Shown here piece after piece: positions 1 through 5,529 of a DNA stretch of 10,355 nucleotides. How positions within the stretch are numbered: the first letter of the stretch is position 1; each line of letters opens with the position of its first letter. The DNA is from an uncultured Propionibacteriaceae bacterium (GTDB taxonomy: Bacteria; Actinomycetota; Actinomycetes; Propionibacteriales; Propionibacteriaceae). The stretch is taken from assembly GCA_937988865.1 (NCBI GenBank), contig CALKHV010000106.1:1-10355 (forward strand). Reading direction: 5' to 3'. Made by a program: the position numbers and the translations under genes. The notes below the pieces were generated by a model, which did not search any database, was not told the origin of the DNA, and saw only the letters and a list, made by a program, of their open reading frames with translations.

Positions 1-2
1 CC

Positions 3-653
3 CGCCTCCGTGACGAGAACGCCGGCCTGCGCCAGGAGCTCGCGTCCGCCCCCCAGGCCCTGGCCGATGGTGGCGTGGCCCAGCACCTCGTGGTGACCAG
101 CTCGGCAGAGGCGAGCAGCGCCGTGACCCGGCTCGTCCAGCTCGCGACCGAGCAGGCCGAGGATGTCGTCGCCGAGGCCGAGCGCCAGGCAGCCGCCAAG
201 CTCGAGGCTGCCGAGCGCCAGACCCAGGAGATGCTGCTGGACGCCCGCACCCGGGGCGACCGCGTCGAGTCCGAGGCCCGCGTCAATGCCGAGAAGCTGA
301 CTGCCGACACCAACGCCCTGGTCGAGCGCCTCACCAGCGAGGCACAAGCGAACCACGACAGGGTCAACTCGGACGCCGAGGCCCGCCGCGCGGAACTGTT
401 CACGACGCTCGAGTCCGAGCGCGACGAGTTCCACGGCAAGGTCGACCGACTGCGCTCCTTCGAGGCTGACTTCCGCGGCCGCCTCACCGGCTACCTGCGC
501 AAGCAGGTCGAGAAGGTCGAGAACGACGTCTGGGAGCCCGAAGACAAGCCGAGCCTGCTCGAGGAGCGCGGCGCGTCGTCCACGCCCCGCCTGGACGCCC
601 TCCTGCAGTCTGCACAGGGCTCCGAGGAGCACACGTCCGACAACTGGGGCTGA
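3..653 (+). CDS. divIVA: DivIVA/Wag31 polar growth protein, C-terminal part (5' end outside window)
   Basis: The frame is open from the first bases of the window, so the start lies upstream; 216 residues are visible. DivIVA proteins bind curved membrane at the poles and septum, and in actinobacteria they organise tip growth and peptidoglycan synthesis. The visible part is almost entirely charged heptad-like coiled coil, rich in Ala, Glu and Arg, from the opening RLRDENAGLRQEL to about residue 160. It ends in the actinobacterial DivIVA signature LRSFEADFRGRLTGYL, followed by an acidic, probably disordered tail ending in DNWG. The N-terminal membrane-binding domain is not in the window. Both the signature and the position just ahead of a DksA-like gene, lspA and rluD match other actinobacteria such as Streptomyces. 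The GTG at 75 is internal and not a start, because the coiled coil continues upstream of it. Another long coiled-coil protein is possible but unlikely. Confidence 0.92.
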   Translation, partial: RLRDENAGLRQELASAPQALADGGVAQHLVVTSSAEASSAVTRLVQLATEQAEDVVAEAERQAAAKLEAAERQTQEMLLDARTRGDRVESEARVNAEKLTADTNALVERLTSEAQANHDRVNSDAEARRAELFTTLESERDEFHGKVDRLRSFEADFRGRLTGYLRKQVEKVENDVWEPEDKPSLLEERGASSTPRLDALLQSAQGSEEHTSDNWG

Positions 654-678
654 CACAGGCCGCCCAGTCAGGGCGCCC

Positions 679-697
679 TTGACAAGGGGTGTATCTT
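679..697 (+). promoter_or_regulatory. Possible promoter elements ahead of the DksA-like gene
   Basis: A perfect TTGACA lies at 679-684 and a TANNNT-type hexamer, TATCTT, at 692-697. They are only 7 bp apart, so they cannot form one normal promoter. Either TTGACA works with a poor -10 near 702-708, or TATCTT works with a poor -35. The 99-bp gap after divIVA makes a promoter here plausible. Confidence 0.3.
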
Positions 698-752
698 CAG
701 CCATCAGAGCCGGAGCCTTCCCGTGCACCCCAGCCACCGATCGGAGTCATCC

Positions 753-1190
753 ATGGCAGCCGCCAGGCCGACCAAGGGTTCCGTCAACCTTGACGACGTG
801 ACCCTCCCTGTCCGCGACGGAGAAGAAGCGTGGACGCCGGAGGAGGTCGCTGAGGTCAGGGAAGAACTGGTCAGCGACATCGCGCGCATGGAGAAGGCGA
901 TCGCCATCACCGAAGCCGAACTGGCCGGGCTGATGCGCGAGGGGAGTGACGGGGCGGGGCGAGACCCGGCCGACGTCGGCTCCTCGAACTTCGAGCGTGA
1001 CCAGGAGATGTCGCTGGCGCAGAACGCCCGCGAGATGCTGGAGCAGTCGCAGCTGGCGCTGCGACTCTTCGACGACGGCCACTACGGCACGTGCGAGGTC
1101 TGCGGCAAGCCGATCGGCAAGGCCCGTCTGCAGGCCTTCCCGCGAGCCACCATGTGTGTGACGTGCAAGCAGCGCGAGGAACGGCGCTGA
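753..1190 (+). CDS. TraR/DksA-family zinc-finger RNA polymerase regulator
   Basis: DksA-type proteins insert a coiled coil into the RNA polymerase secondary channel and modulate initiation, often together with ppGpp. The 145-residue product has a basic N-terminus, an acidic helical region (residues about 25-60) that would form the coiled coil, a tip-like DPADVG at 71-76 resembling the DxxDxA tip motif, and a second helix. A complete C4 zinc finger follows: C114-x2-C117-x17-C135-x2-C138. The ATG at 753 has GGAG at 743-746, 6 nt ahead. An in-frame GTG at 723 also has GGAG (712-715) and would add 10 residues; ATG is preferred as the stronger codon. The stop overlaps or abuts the lspA start region, so the two genes are probably coupled. 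The family is sure; whether it acts like E. coli DksA is inferred. Confidence 0.92.
   Translation: MAAARPTKGSVNLDDVTLPVRDGEEAWTPEEVAEVREELVSDIARMEKAIAITEAELAGLMREGSDGAGRDPADVGSSNFERDQEMSLAQNAREMLEQSQLALRLFDDGHYGTCEVCGKPIGKARLQAFPRATMCVTCKQREERR
1176..1180 (+). promoter_or_regulatory. Ribosome binding site that bears on the lspA start
   Basis: GAGGA lies inside the last codons of the DksA-like gene, 6 nt before a CTG at 1187 in the lspA frame. No in-frame ATG, GTG or TTG follows it before the first membrane segment, and the upstream in-frame GTG codons (1154, 1163) lie ahead of it and lack such a site. It therefore points to initiation at CTG 1187. Confidence 0.55.
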
Positions 1191-1699
1191 GGTCGTCGAC
1201 CGGGCGCCTGTGGTGGATCATCGCCGGGATCGCCATTCCCGGCTACCTGCTCGACCTGGTCACGAAGCGCTGGGCCCTGGCCAACCTGGACCCCACGGAC
1301 CCGCCGAGTTTCCTCGGTGGGTGGCTCCGGCTGGTCCTCCTGCGCAACCCCGGTGCGGCGTTCAGCCTCGGCACGGGCGCGACCGTGGCGCTCAGCCTGC
1401 TCGCACTGACCGCCCTGGTGGTCCTGCTGTTCGGGGTCGCACCGCGCGTCCGTCGCCCGGTCAGTGCCGTCGCCACGGGAATGTTGCTCGCCGGGGTGGC
1501 CGGCAATCTCACCGACCGGCTGTTCCGTGAGCCCGGACCGTTCCGTGGCCACGTCGTCGACTTCATCGCGCTGCGCCATTTCGCGGTCTTCAACGTGGCC
1601 GACATGTTCATCACCGCGACCGCCGTCCTGATGGTGCTGCTCGCCTTCCGCGACCCGGCCCGCCATGGGTCGCCGTCGCCCCAGGTGGCAGGCGAATGA
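1187..1699 (+). CDS. lspA: Lipoprotein signal peptidase (signal peptidase II)
   Basis: LspA is an integral membrane aspartyl protease that cleaves the signal peptide of prolipoproteins before the lipid-modified cysteine. The family motifs appear in order: DLVTKRWA after the first membrane helix, [26 protein letters not shown] and FNVADMF. The catalytic aspartates are D110 and D139, numbered from CTG 1187. Four hydrophobic segments fit the family topology. The start is uncertain: CTG 1187 overlaps the stop of the preceding gene and has GAGGA 6 nt upstream, giving 170 residues, within the usual range. The nearest standard codon, GTG 1163, would give 178 residues but has no visible ribosome binding site. 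The last codons overlap the rluD-like start in ATGA at 1696-1699, which indicates translational coupling through the operon. Confidence 0.96.
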   Translation: MRSSTGRLWWIIAGIAIPGYLLDLVTKRWALANLDPTDPPSFLGGWLRLVLLRNPGAAFSLGTGATVALSLLALTALVVLLFGVAPRVRRPVSAVATGMLLAGVAGNLTDRLFREPGPFRGHVVDFIALRHFAVFNVADMFITATAVLMVLLAFRDPARHGSPSPQVAGE

Positions 1700-2616
1700 G
1701 CATCCTCTTCATCCCGGACGGGCTCGACGGCGAACGCGTGGACGCAGCGGCCGCGCGCATGACCGGGGCGTCCCGGTCGCGCATCGTCGACCTCATCGAG
1801 GTGGGCGGCGTCCGACTCGACGGCGTCCCGGTCGACAAGTCGGCGCTGCGCGTCCGGGCGGGTGCGATGCTCGAGGTCGACCTGGACGCACGGCCGGTCG
1901 GGGTGCAGGTGACCCCCCAGGTGGTCGAGGGACTGCGCATCGTCCACGACGACCGCGACATCGTCGTCGTCGACAAGCCCGTCGGGGTGGCCGCCCACCC
2001 GTCCGTCGGATGGGACGGGCCCAGCGTCACGGAACACCTGGCAGGGGCCGGTTTCCGCATCTCGACGAGCGGGGCTCCCGAGCGACAGGGCGTCGTCCAA
2101 CGCCTTGATGTCGGCACGTCCGGTCTCATGGTCGTCGCGAAGTCCGAGACGGCCTACACGATCCTCAAGCAGGCCTTCCGCGACCGCACGGTCGACAAGA
2201 TCTACCACGCCGTCGTCCAGGGCCACCCCGACCCGTTCACCGGGACGATCGACGCCCCCATCGCCCGTCATCCCGGCGCCGACTGGAAGATGGCCATCGT
2301 CGCCGGCGGCCGCCACTCGGTCACCCACTACGAGACGATCGAGGCGTTCCGCTCGGCCACCCTGCTGCGCATCCACCTCGAAACCGGGCGGACGCACCAG
2401 ATCCGCGTCCACCTGGCCGCGATCAGGCATCCGTGCGTGGGCGACCCCTTGTACGGGGGTGACCCGGTGCTGGCCTCGGAACTCGGACTGGTGCGCCAGT
2501 GGTTGCACGCCTGCGAGTTGGGATTCGTCCACCCGGGGACGCGCGAGTACGTCCGGTTCACCTCGCCCTATCCCGATGACCTGCAGCACGCGCTTGACCT
2601 GCTGAGAGCTCGCTGA
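1696..2616 (+). CDS. RluA/RluD-family 23S rRNA pseudouridine synthase
   Basis: The 306-residue product isomerises uridines to pseudouridine in RNA, by family most likely in 23S rRNA. An N-terminal S4 RNA-binding domain (about residues 12-75; [18 protein letters not shown]) precedes the catalytic domain. [19 protein letters not shown] contains the catalytic aspartate D138. Further on are [16 protein letters not shown] and GDPLYGG, both typical of the family. The residue before RLD is Gln where E. coli enzymes have His; I believe this is common in actinobacterial members. The start ATG overlaps the lspA stop by 4 nt, and the lspA-rluD pairing is conserved in many bacteria. The S4 domain and this pairing favour an RluD-like role, but the target uridines cannot be told from sequence. 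Length is normal and the gene looks intact. Confidence 0.93.
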   Translation: MSILFIPDGLDGERVDAAAARMTGASRSRIVDLIEVGGVRLDGVPVDKSALRVRAGAMLEVDLDARPVGVQVTPQVVEGLRIVHDDRDIVVVDKPVGVAAHPSVGWDGPSVTEHLAGAGFRISTSGAPERQGVVQRLDVGTSGLMVVAKSETAYTILKQAFRDRTVDKIYHAVVQGHPDPFTGTIDAPIARHPGADWKMAIVAGGRHSVTHYETIEAFRSATLLRIHLETGRTHQIRVHLAAIRHPCVGDPLYGGDPVLASELGLVRQWLHACELGFVHPGTREYVRFTSPYPDDLQHALDLLRAR

Positions 2617-2662
2617 GGCGATCGGGTTGGGCTTGGAATGTCGGAAGGGGGCCCGGGTCCGG

Positions 2663-2668
2663 TAGGGT
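2663..2668 (+). promoter_or_regulatory. Probable -10 box of pyk (leaderless transcript)
   Basis: TAGGGT ends 7 nt before the GTG start of pyk. This is the spacing expected if transcription begins at or next to the start codon. No purine-rich ribosome binding site is placed correctly, which supports a leaderless mRNA. A -35 box is not clear: TTGGAA at 2633-2638 is too far away. Confidence 0.55.
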
Positions 2669-2675
2669 TCTGAGC

Positions 2676-4106
2676 GTGCGAAGAGCAAAGATCGTGTGCA
2701 CCATGGGCCCTGCCGTTTCCACGCCGGAGCGGGTCAGGGACATCATCAACGCGGGGATGAACGTCGCCCGCCTCAACATGAGCCACGGTGATTACAGCGA
2801 GCACGTGGCCCGTCTCAACCTGGTGCGTGACGCCGCCCGCGAACTGCATGTCAACGTGGCCGTCCTGGCCGACCTGCAGGGTCCCAAGATCCGGCTCGGC
2901 CGGTTCACGGAGGGCAAAGTGTTGCTCACCGAGGGCCAGAAGTTCACCATCACCATCGACGACATCCAGGGTGACGCAGAGCGGTGCTCCACCACCTACA
3001 AGGGCCTTCCCGGCGACGTGAAGCCGGGCGATTCGATCCTGATCGACGACGGACGCATCGGCCTGGTGGCCCGCGAGGTCACCGATCGTGACGTCATCTG
3101 CGAGGTCACCGTCGCCGGTCACGTGAGCAACAACAAGGGGCTCAACCTGCCGGGCGTGGCAGTGTCCGTCCCGGCGCTCAGCCAGAAGGACGAGGCCGAC
3201 CTCCGGTGGGCGCTCAACCACGGCATCGACATGATCGCCCTGTCGTTCGTCCGCAGCCCTGACGACATCCGCCGCGTCCACAACATCATGGACGAGGAGG
3301 GCCGTCGCGTCCCCGTGATCGCCAAGCTCGAGAAGCCCCAGGCCATCGAGAACCTGGACGCCATCATCGACGCGTTCGATGCGTTCATGGTCGCCCGCGG
3401 TGACCTGGGTGTCGAACTGCCGCTGGAGGACGTCCCGCTGGTGCAGAAGCAGATCATCACGGCCGCCCGCAAGTGGGCCAAGCCCGTGATCGTGGCCACC
3501 CAGATGCTCGAGTCGATGATCTCGGCCCCGCGTCCCACTCGTGCGGAGGCATCCGACGTCGCCAACGCCATTCTCGATGGCGCTGACGCGGTCATGCTGT
3601 CGGGCGAGACGTCGGTGGGGGAGTATCCCGTCGAGACCGTCGCGACGATGGCGAAGATCATCGAGAGCACCGAGGACCACGCCATCTCGTCGATCCATGA
3701 CATCGCCTTCGACCCCCACACCTCGGGTGGCGTGATCTCGAAGGCAGCGGTCGACATCGGTTCGGCACTGCGGGCGAAGTACCTCATCGCCTTCACCAAG
3801 TCGGGTGACACCGCTCGGCGCCTCGCGCGACTGCGCTCGTCGATCCCGTACCTGGTGTTCACACCCGACGCGTCGACGCGCCAGTACCTGACGCTGCTGT
3901 GGGGGGCGCAGACGATCATGACGCCTGAGTTCCACAACACCGAAGAAATGGTCGAGGCCGTCGAATGGCACCTCAACGAGCGGGGCCTCGTCGACATCGG
4001 CGACCGCATCGTGATCGTGTCCGGTTCGCCGATGGGCGTGCCCGGCAAGACCAACTCCATCCGCGTCCACCGCATCAAGCCCCGTGGTCAGGACGACCCG
4101 GCCTGA
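2676..4106 (+). CDS. pyk: Pyruvate kinase
   Basis: Pyruvate kinase transfers phosphate from phosphoenolpyruvate to ADP, the last step of glycolysis, in the cytosol. The 476 residues match the usual bacterial length, and all landmarks are visible: KIVCTMGPA at the N-terminus, NMSHGDYSEH, LADLQGPKIRLG, and a B domain at about residues 70-165. The active-site signature VIAKLEKPQAI carries the catalytic K217 and metal ligand E219, with D243 in ARGDLG. Next come VATQMLESM, PTRAEASDVANAI and DAVMLSGETSVGEYP. The C-terminal regulatory domain (about 355-476) is complete, with FTKSGDTARRLA and SGSPMGVPGKTN. The start is GTG 2676, directly behind a -10 box. The gene lies 59 bp after the rluD-like gene but has its own promoter, and it ends at a strong hairpin. 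No broken motif is seen. Confidence 0.98.
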   Translation: MRRAKIVCTMGPAVSTPERVRDIINAGMNVARLNMSHGDYSEHVARLNLVRDAARELHVNVAVLADLQGPKIRLGRFTEGKVLLTEGQKFTITIDDIQGDAERCSTTYKGLPGDVKPGDSILIDDGRIGLVAREVTDRDVICEVTVAGHVSNNKGLNLPGVAVSVPALSQKDEADLRWALNHGIDMIALSFVRSPDDIRRVHNIMDEEGRRVPVIAKLEKPQAIENLDAIIDAFDAFMVARGDLGVELPLEDVPLVQKQIITAARKWAKPVIVATQMLESMISAPRPTRAEASDVANAILDGADAVMLSGETSVGEYPVETVATMAKIIESTEDHAISSIHDIAFDPHTSGGVISKAAVDIGSALRAKYLIAFTKSGDTARRLARLRSSIPYLVFTPDASTRQYLTLLWGAQTIMTPEFHNTEEMVEAVEWHLNERGLVDIGDRIVIVSGSPMGVPGKTNSIRVHRIKPRGQDDPA

Positions 4107-4123
4107 CGAAGCTCCCGGCTGAC

Positions 4124-4163
4124 ACGAACGGCGCCACTCCCCTGAGGGTGTGGCGCCGTTCGT
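4124..4163. terminator. Strong hairpin, shared terminator of pyk (+) and tRNA-Leu (-)
   Basis: A perfect 14-bp inverted repeat (4124-4137 with 4150-4163) encloses 12 nt. Three further C-G pairs across a T-T mismatch leave a CTGA tetraloop. It begins 17 bp after the pyk stop and 14 bp beyond the 3' end of the convergent tRNA gene, so it can serve both strands. There is no U-tract, as is common for actinobacterial terminators. Confidence 0.85.
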
Positions 4164-4177
4164 CGTCTGTGCTGTCG

Positions 4178-4260
4178 TGCCCGGGAGGGGAGTCGAACCC
4201 CTACGACCTTTCGGCCAGACGGGTTTGAGCCGTCCGCGTATGCCATTCCGCCACCCGGGC
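4178..4260 (-). tRNA. tRNA-Leu, anticodon CAA
   Basis: The reverse complement folds into a complete class II tRNA of 83 nt. The acceptor stem GCCCGGG pairs with CCCGGGC with discriminator A, the anticodon stem GACGG pairs with CCGTC, and the loop CTCAAAC contains anticodon CAA (complement of 4225-4227), which reads UUG. A long variable arm closed by a GAAA loop is typical of tRNA-Leu. The T arm AGGGG-TTCGACT-CCCCT is perfect. The 3' CCA is not encoded, so it must be added after transcription. The gene is convergent with pyk. A weak -10-like CAGAAT (complement of 4274-4279) lies 13 nt upstream. Confidence 0.97.
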
Positions 4261-4377
4261 GTGGTGCGCGTCCATTCTGGCACACCCTGGCGGGACGCCC
4301 GGAGCGCACTCGACGTTCGTGGCCCGGCCACGGTGCGGGAGCGTGTAAATTGCCCGATGAGACTATTCGCCGATCCC

Positions 4378-4381
4378 AGGA
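4378..4381 (+). promoter_or_regulatory. Ribosome binding site that decides the pdtaR start
   Basis: AGGA is 7 nt before GTG 4389. An upstream in-frame TTG at 4350 lacks a comparable site, and the added residues would not belong to the receiver fold. Confidence 0.6.
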
Positions 4382-4388
4382 TGAAGCC

Positions 4389-5012
4389 GTGACCGAGACA
4401 ACACCGAACGCCCCGTCCGATCGTCCGCGTCCGCGCGTCCTCGTCGCCGAGGATGAAGCCCTGATCCGCATGGACCTCGTCGAACTGCTCACGGACGAGG
4501 GGTACGACGTGGTGGGCCAGGCCGGGGACGGCGAGACGGCGGTCGAGCTGGCGCGTGAGCTGCGTCCCGACCTCGTGGTCATGGACGTGAAGATGCCACG
4601 GATGGACGGGATCACCGCCGCCGAGAAGATCGCCGAGGAACGCATCGCGCCCGTCGTGATGCTGACCGCCTTCAGCCAGCGCGAGCTGGTGGAGCGGGCT
4701 CGGGAGGCCGGGGCGATGGCCTACGTCGTCAAGCCGTTCGACGCCTCCGATGTGGTGCCCGCGATCGAGATCGCCATGGGACGCTTCGCCGAGATCCGCG
4801 CCGTCGAGGATGAGGTGGCCGACCTGGAGGAGCGGCTGGCGTCCCGCAAGGCCGTCGACCAGGCGAAGGCGATGCTGCAGGAGGGTCTGGGGCTCACCGA
4901 GCCCGAGGCGTTCCGCTGGATCCAGAAGACGGCGATGGACCTGCGCAAGTCGATGCGTGAGGTGGCTGAGGGCGTCATCGACCACGGCAAGCAGGGACGC
5001 ACGAAGTCCTGA
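4389..5012 (+). CDS. pdtaR: PdtaR-type response regulator with ANTAR RNA-binding domain
   Basis: The 207-residue protein joins a receiver domain (about 16-130) to an ANTAR domain (about 143-197). Receiver residues are complete: acidic pocket E21 and D22, phospho-acceptor D66 in VVMDVKMPRMDG, T93 and K115 in VVKPF. A coiled-coil linker (EDEVADLEERLASRK) leads to ANTAR, with the conserved AKAML and the EAFRWIQKTAMD helix. ANTAR proteins bind paired hairpins in nascent mRNA and prevent termination. In mycobacteria PdtaR is phosphorylated by the kinase PdtaS, and the gene also lies between pykA and polA. No kinase gene is present here. A TAAATT at 4346-4351 could be a -10 box. The stop abuts the stop of the convergent thioesterase gene. 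The domain call is secure; orthology to PdtaR rests on architecture and gene order. Confidence 0.93.
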   Translation: MTETTPNAPSDRPRPRVLVAEDEALIRMDLVELLTDEGYDVVGQAGDGETAVELARELRPDLVVMDVKMPRMDGITAAEKIAEERIAPVVMLTAFSQRELVERAREAGAMAYVVKPFDASDVVPAIEIAMGRFAEIRAVEDEVADLEERLASRKAVDQAKAMLQEGLGLTEPEAFRWIQKTAMDLRKSMREVAEGVIDHGKQGRTKS

Positions 5013-5432
5013 TCAGGCTGTGCGCGGTGCGTCGATGAGCTGGCAGGTGATGCGACCGGTCGCGAGCCGTCGGTCGGCATCATCGGAAATGATCACCTCG
5101 TAGCAGGCGATCGTGCGTCCGAGGTGGATCGGGGTCGCCACTCCGGTGACCCATCCCTCGCGGATCGACCGGTGATGCGTCACCGAGATGTCGACGCCCA
5201 CCGCCACCTTGCCGAAGCCCATTGCATGACACAGCGCGCCCATCGACCCCAGGCCCTCGACAAGCACACAGCTGGCGCCGCCGTGCAGGATGCCGTACGG
5301 CTGGGTGTTGCCCTCAACGGGCATGCGTCCGACCACGCGTTGCGCGTCGAGTTCGACGAGTTCCATTCCCATCCGGTCGTCGAGGGCGCTGGTCAGCTGC
5401 TGCGCCCACTCGGGCACGCGCGGTGTCGTCAT
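5013..5432 (-). CDS. Hotdog-fold acyl-CoA thioesterase, EntH/YdiI (MenI)-like
   Basis: The 139-residue product is one hotdog domain of usual length. Its core NTQPYGILHGGASCVLVEG (42-60) matches the PaaI/EntH/YdiI group. Q44, H50 and E59 have the same spacing as the YdiI active-site residues Q48, H54 and E63, with Glu as the catalytic base. VTHHRSIREG (84-93) and TPIHLGR further along also resemble YdiI. Such enzymes hydrolyse acyl- or aroyl-CoA thioesters. In E. coli YdiI acts as MenI on dihydroxynaphthoyl-CoA in menaquinone synthesis, so a MenI role is a reasonable but unproven guess; no other men gene is in view. ATG 5432 is chosen because AAGG lies 7 nt upstream and the domain begins soon after; the frame continues upstream to 5513 without family resemblance. 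It is divergent from polA and convergent with pdtaR. Confidence 0.87.
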   Translation of the reverse strand: MTTPRVPEWAQQLTSALDDRMGMELVELDAQRVVGRMPVEGNTQPYGILHGGASCVLVEGLGSMGALCHAMGFGKVAVGVDISVTHHRSIREGWVTGVATPIHLGRTIACYEVIISDDADRRLATGRITCQLIDAPRTA

Positions 5433-5517
5433 GCACCCACCTTGGCACCCACAAAGGTCACGTGTCGCGCAACCGGGTGCCCCGACTCGGCGGGGTGGTG
5501 ATGTCTGCGCCACCCGT

Positions 5518-5523
5518 TAGGCT
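5518..5523 (+). promoter_or_regulatory. Probable -10 box of polA (leaderless transcript)
   Basis: TAGGCT ends 6 nt before the GTG start of polA. The same hexamer forms the rpsA -10, and the layout resembles that at pyk. Transcription would begin at or next to the start codon. TGGTGA at 5496-5501 is a weak -35 candidate with a 16-bp spacer. Confidence 0.55.
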
Positions 5524-5529
5524 CGGCGT

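Noticed and set aside
661..675. Small hairpin (CGCCC, loop AGTCA, GGGCG) just after divIVA as a terminator
   Set aside because: The stem is only 5 bp with no U-tract. It is too weak to call in DNA this GC-rich, although divIVA may still end here.
1243..2688. Long minus-strand open frame antisense to lspA and the rluD-like gene
   Set aside because: It has no plausible ribosome binding site or domain and overlaps two certain genes completely.
4178..4260. tRNA-Leu as an integration site for a mobile element
   Set aside because: There is no integrase gene, no direct repeat of the tRNA 3' end nearby, and the flanking genes keep conserved order.
4350..4388. TTG 4350 as the pdtaR start
   Set aside because: GTG 4389 has AGGA 7 nt upstream and leaves a normal N-terminus before the receiver domain. 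TTG 4350 has no comparable site.
2568..4985. Very long open frame on the minus strand antisense to pyk, the tRNA and pdtaR
   Set aside because: It lies opposite well-identified genes, has no recognisable domains and a low-complexity Arg/Asp/Gly/His composition, and runs through a tRNA gene. This is a shadow of GC-rich codon bias.
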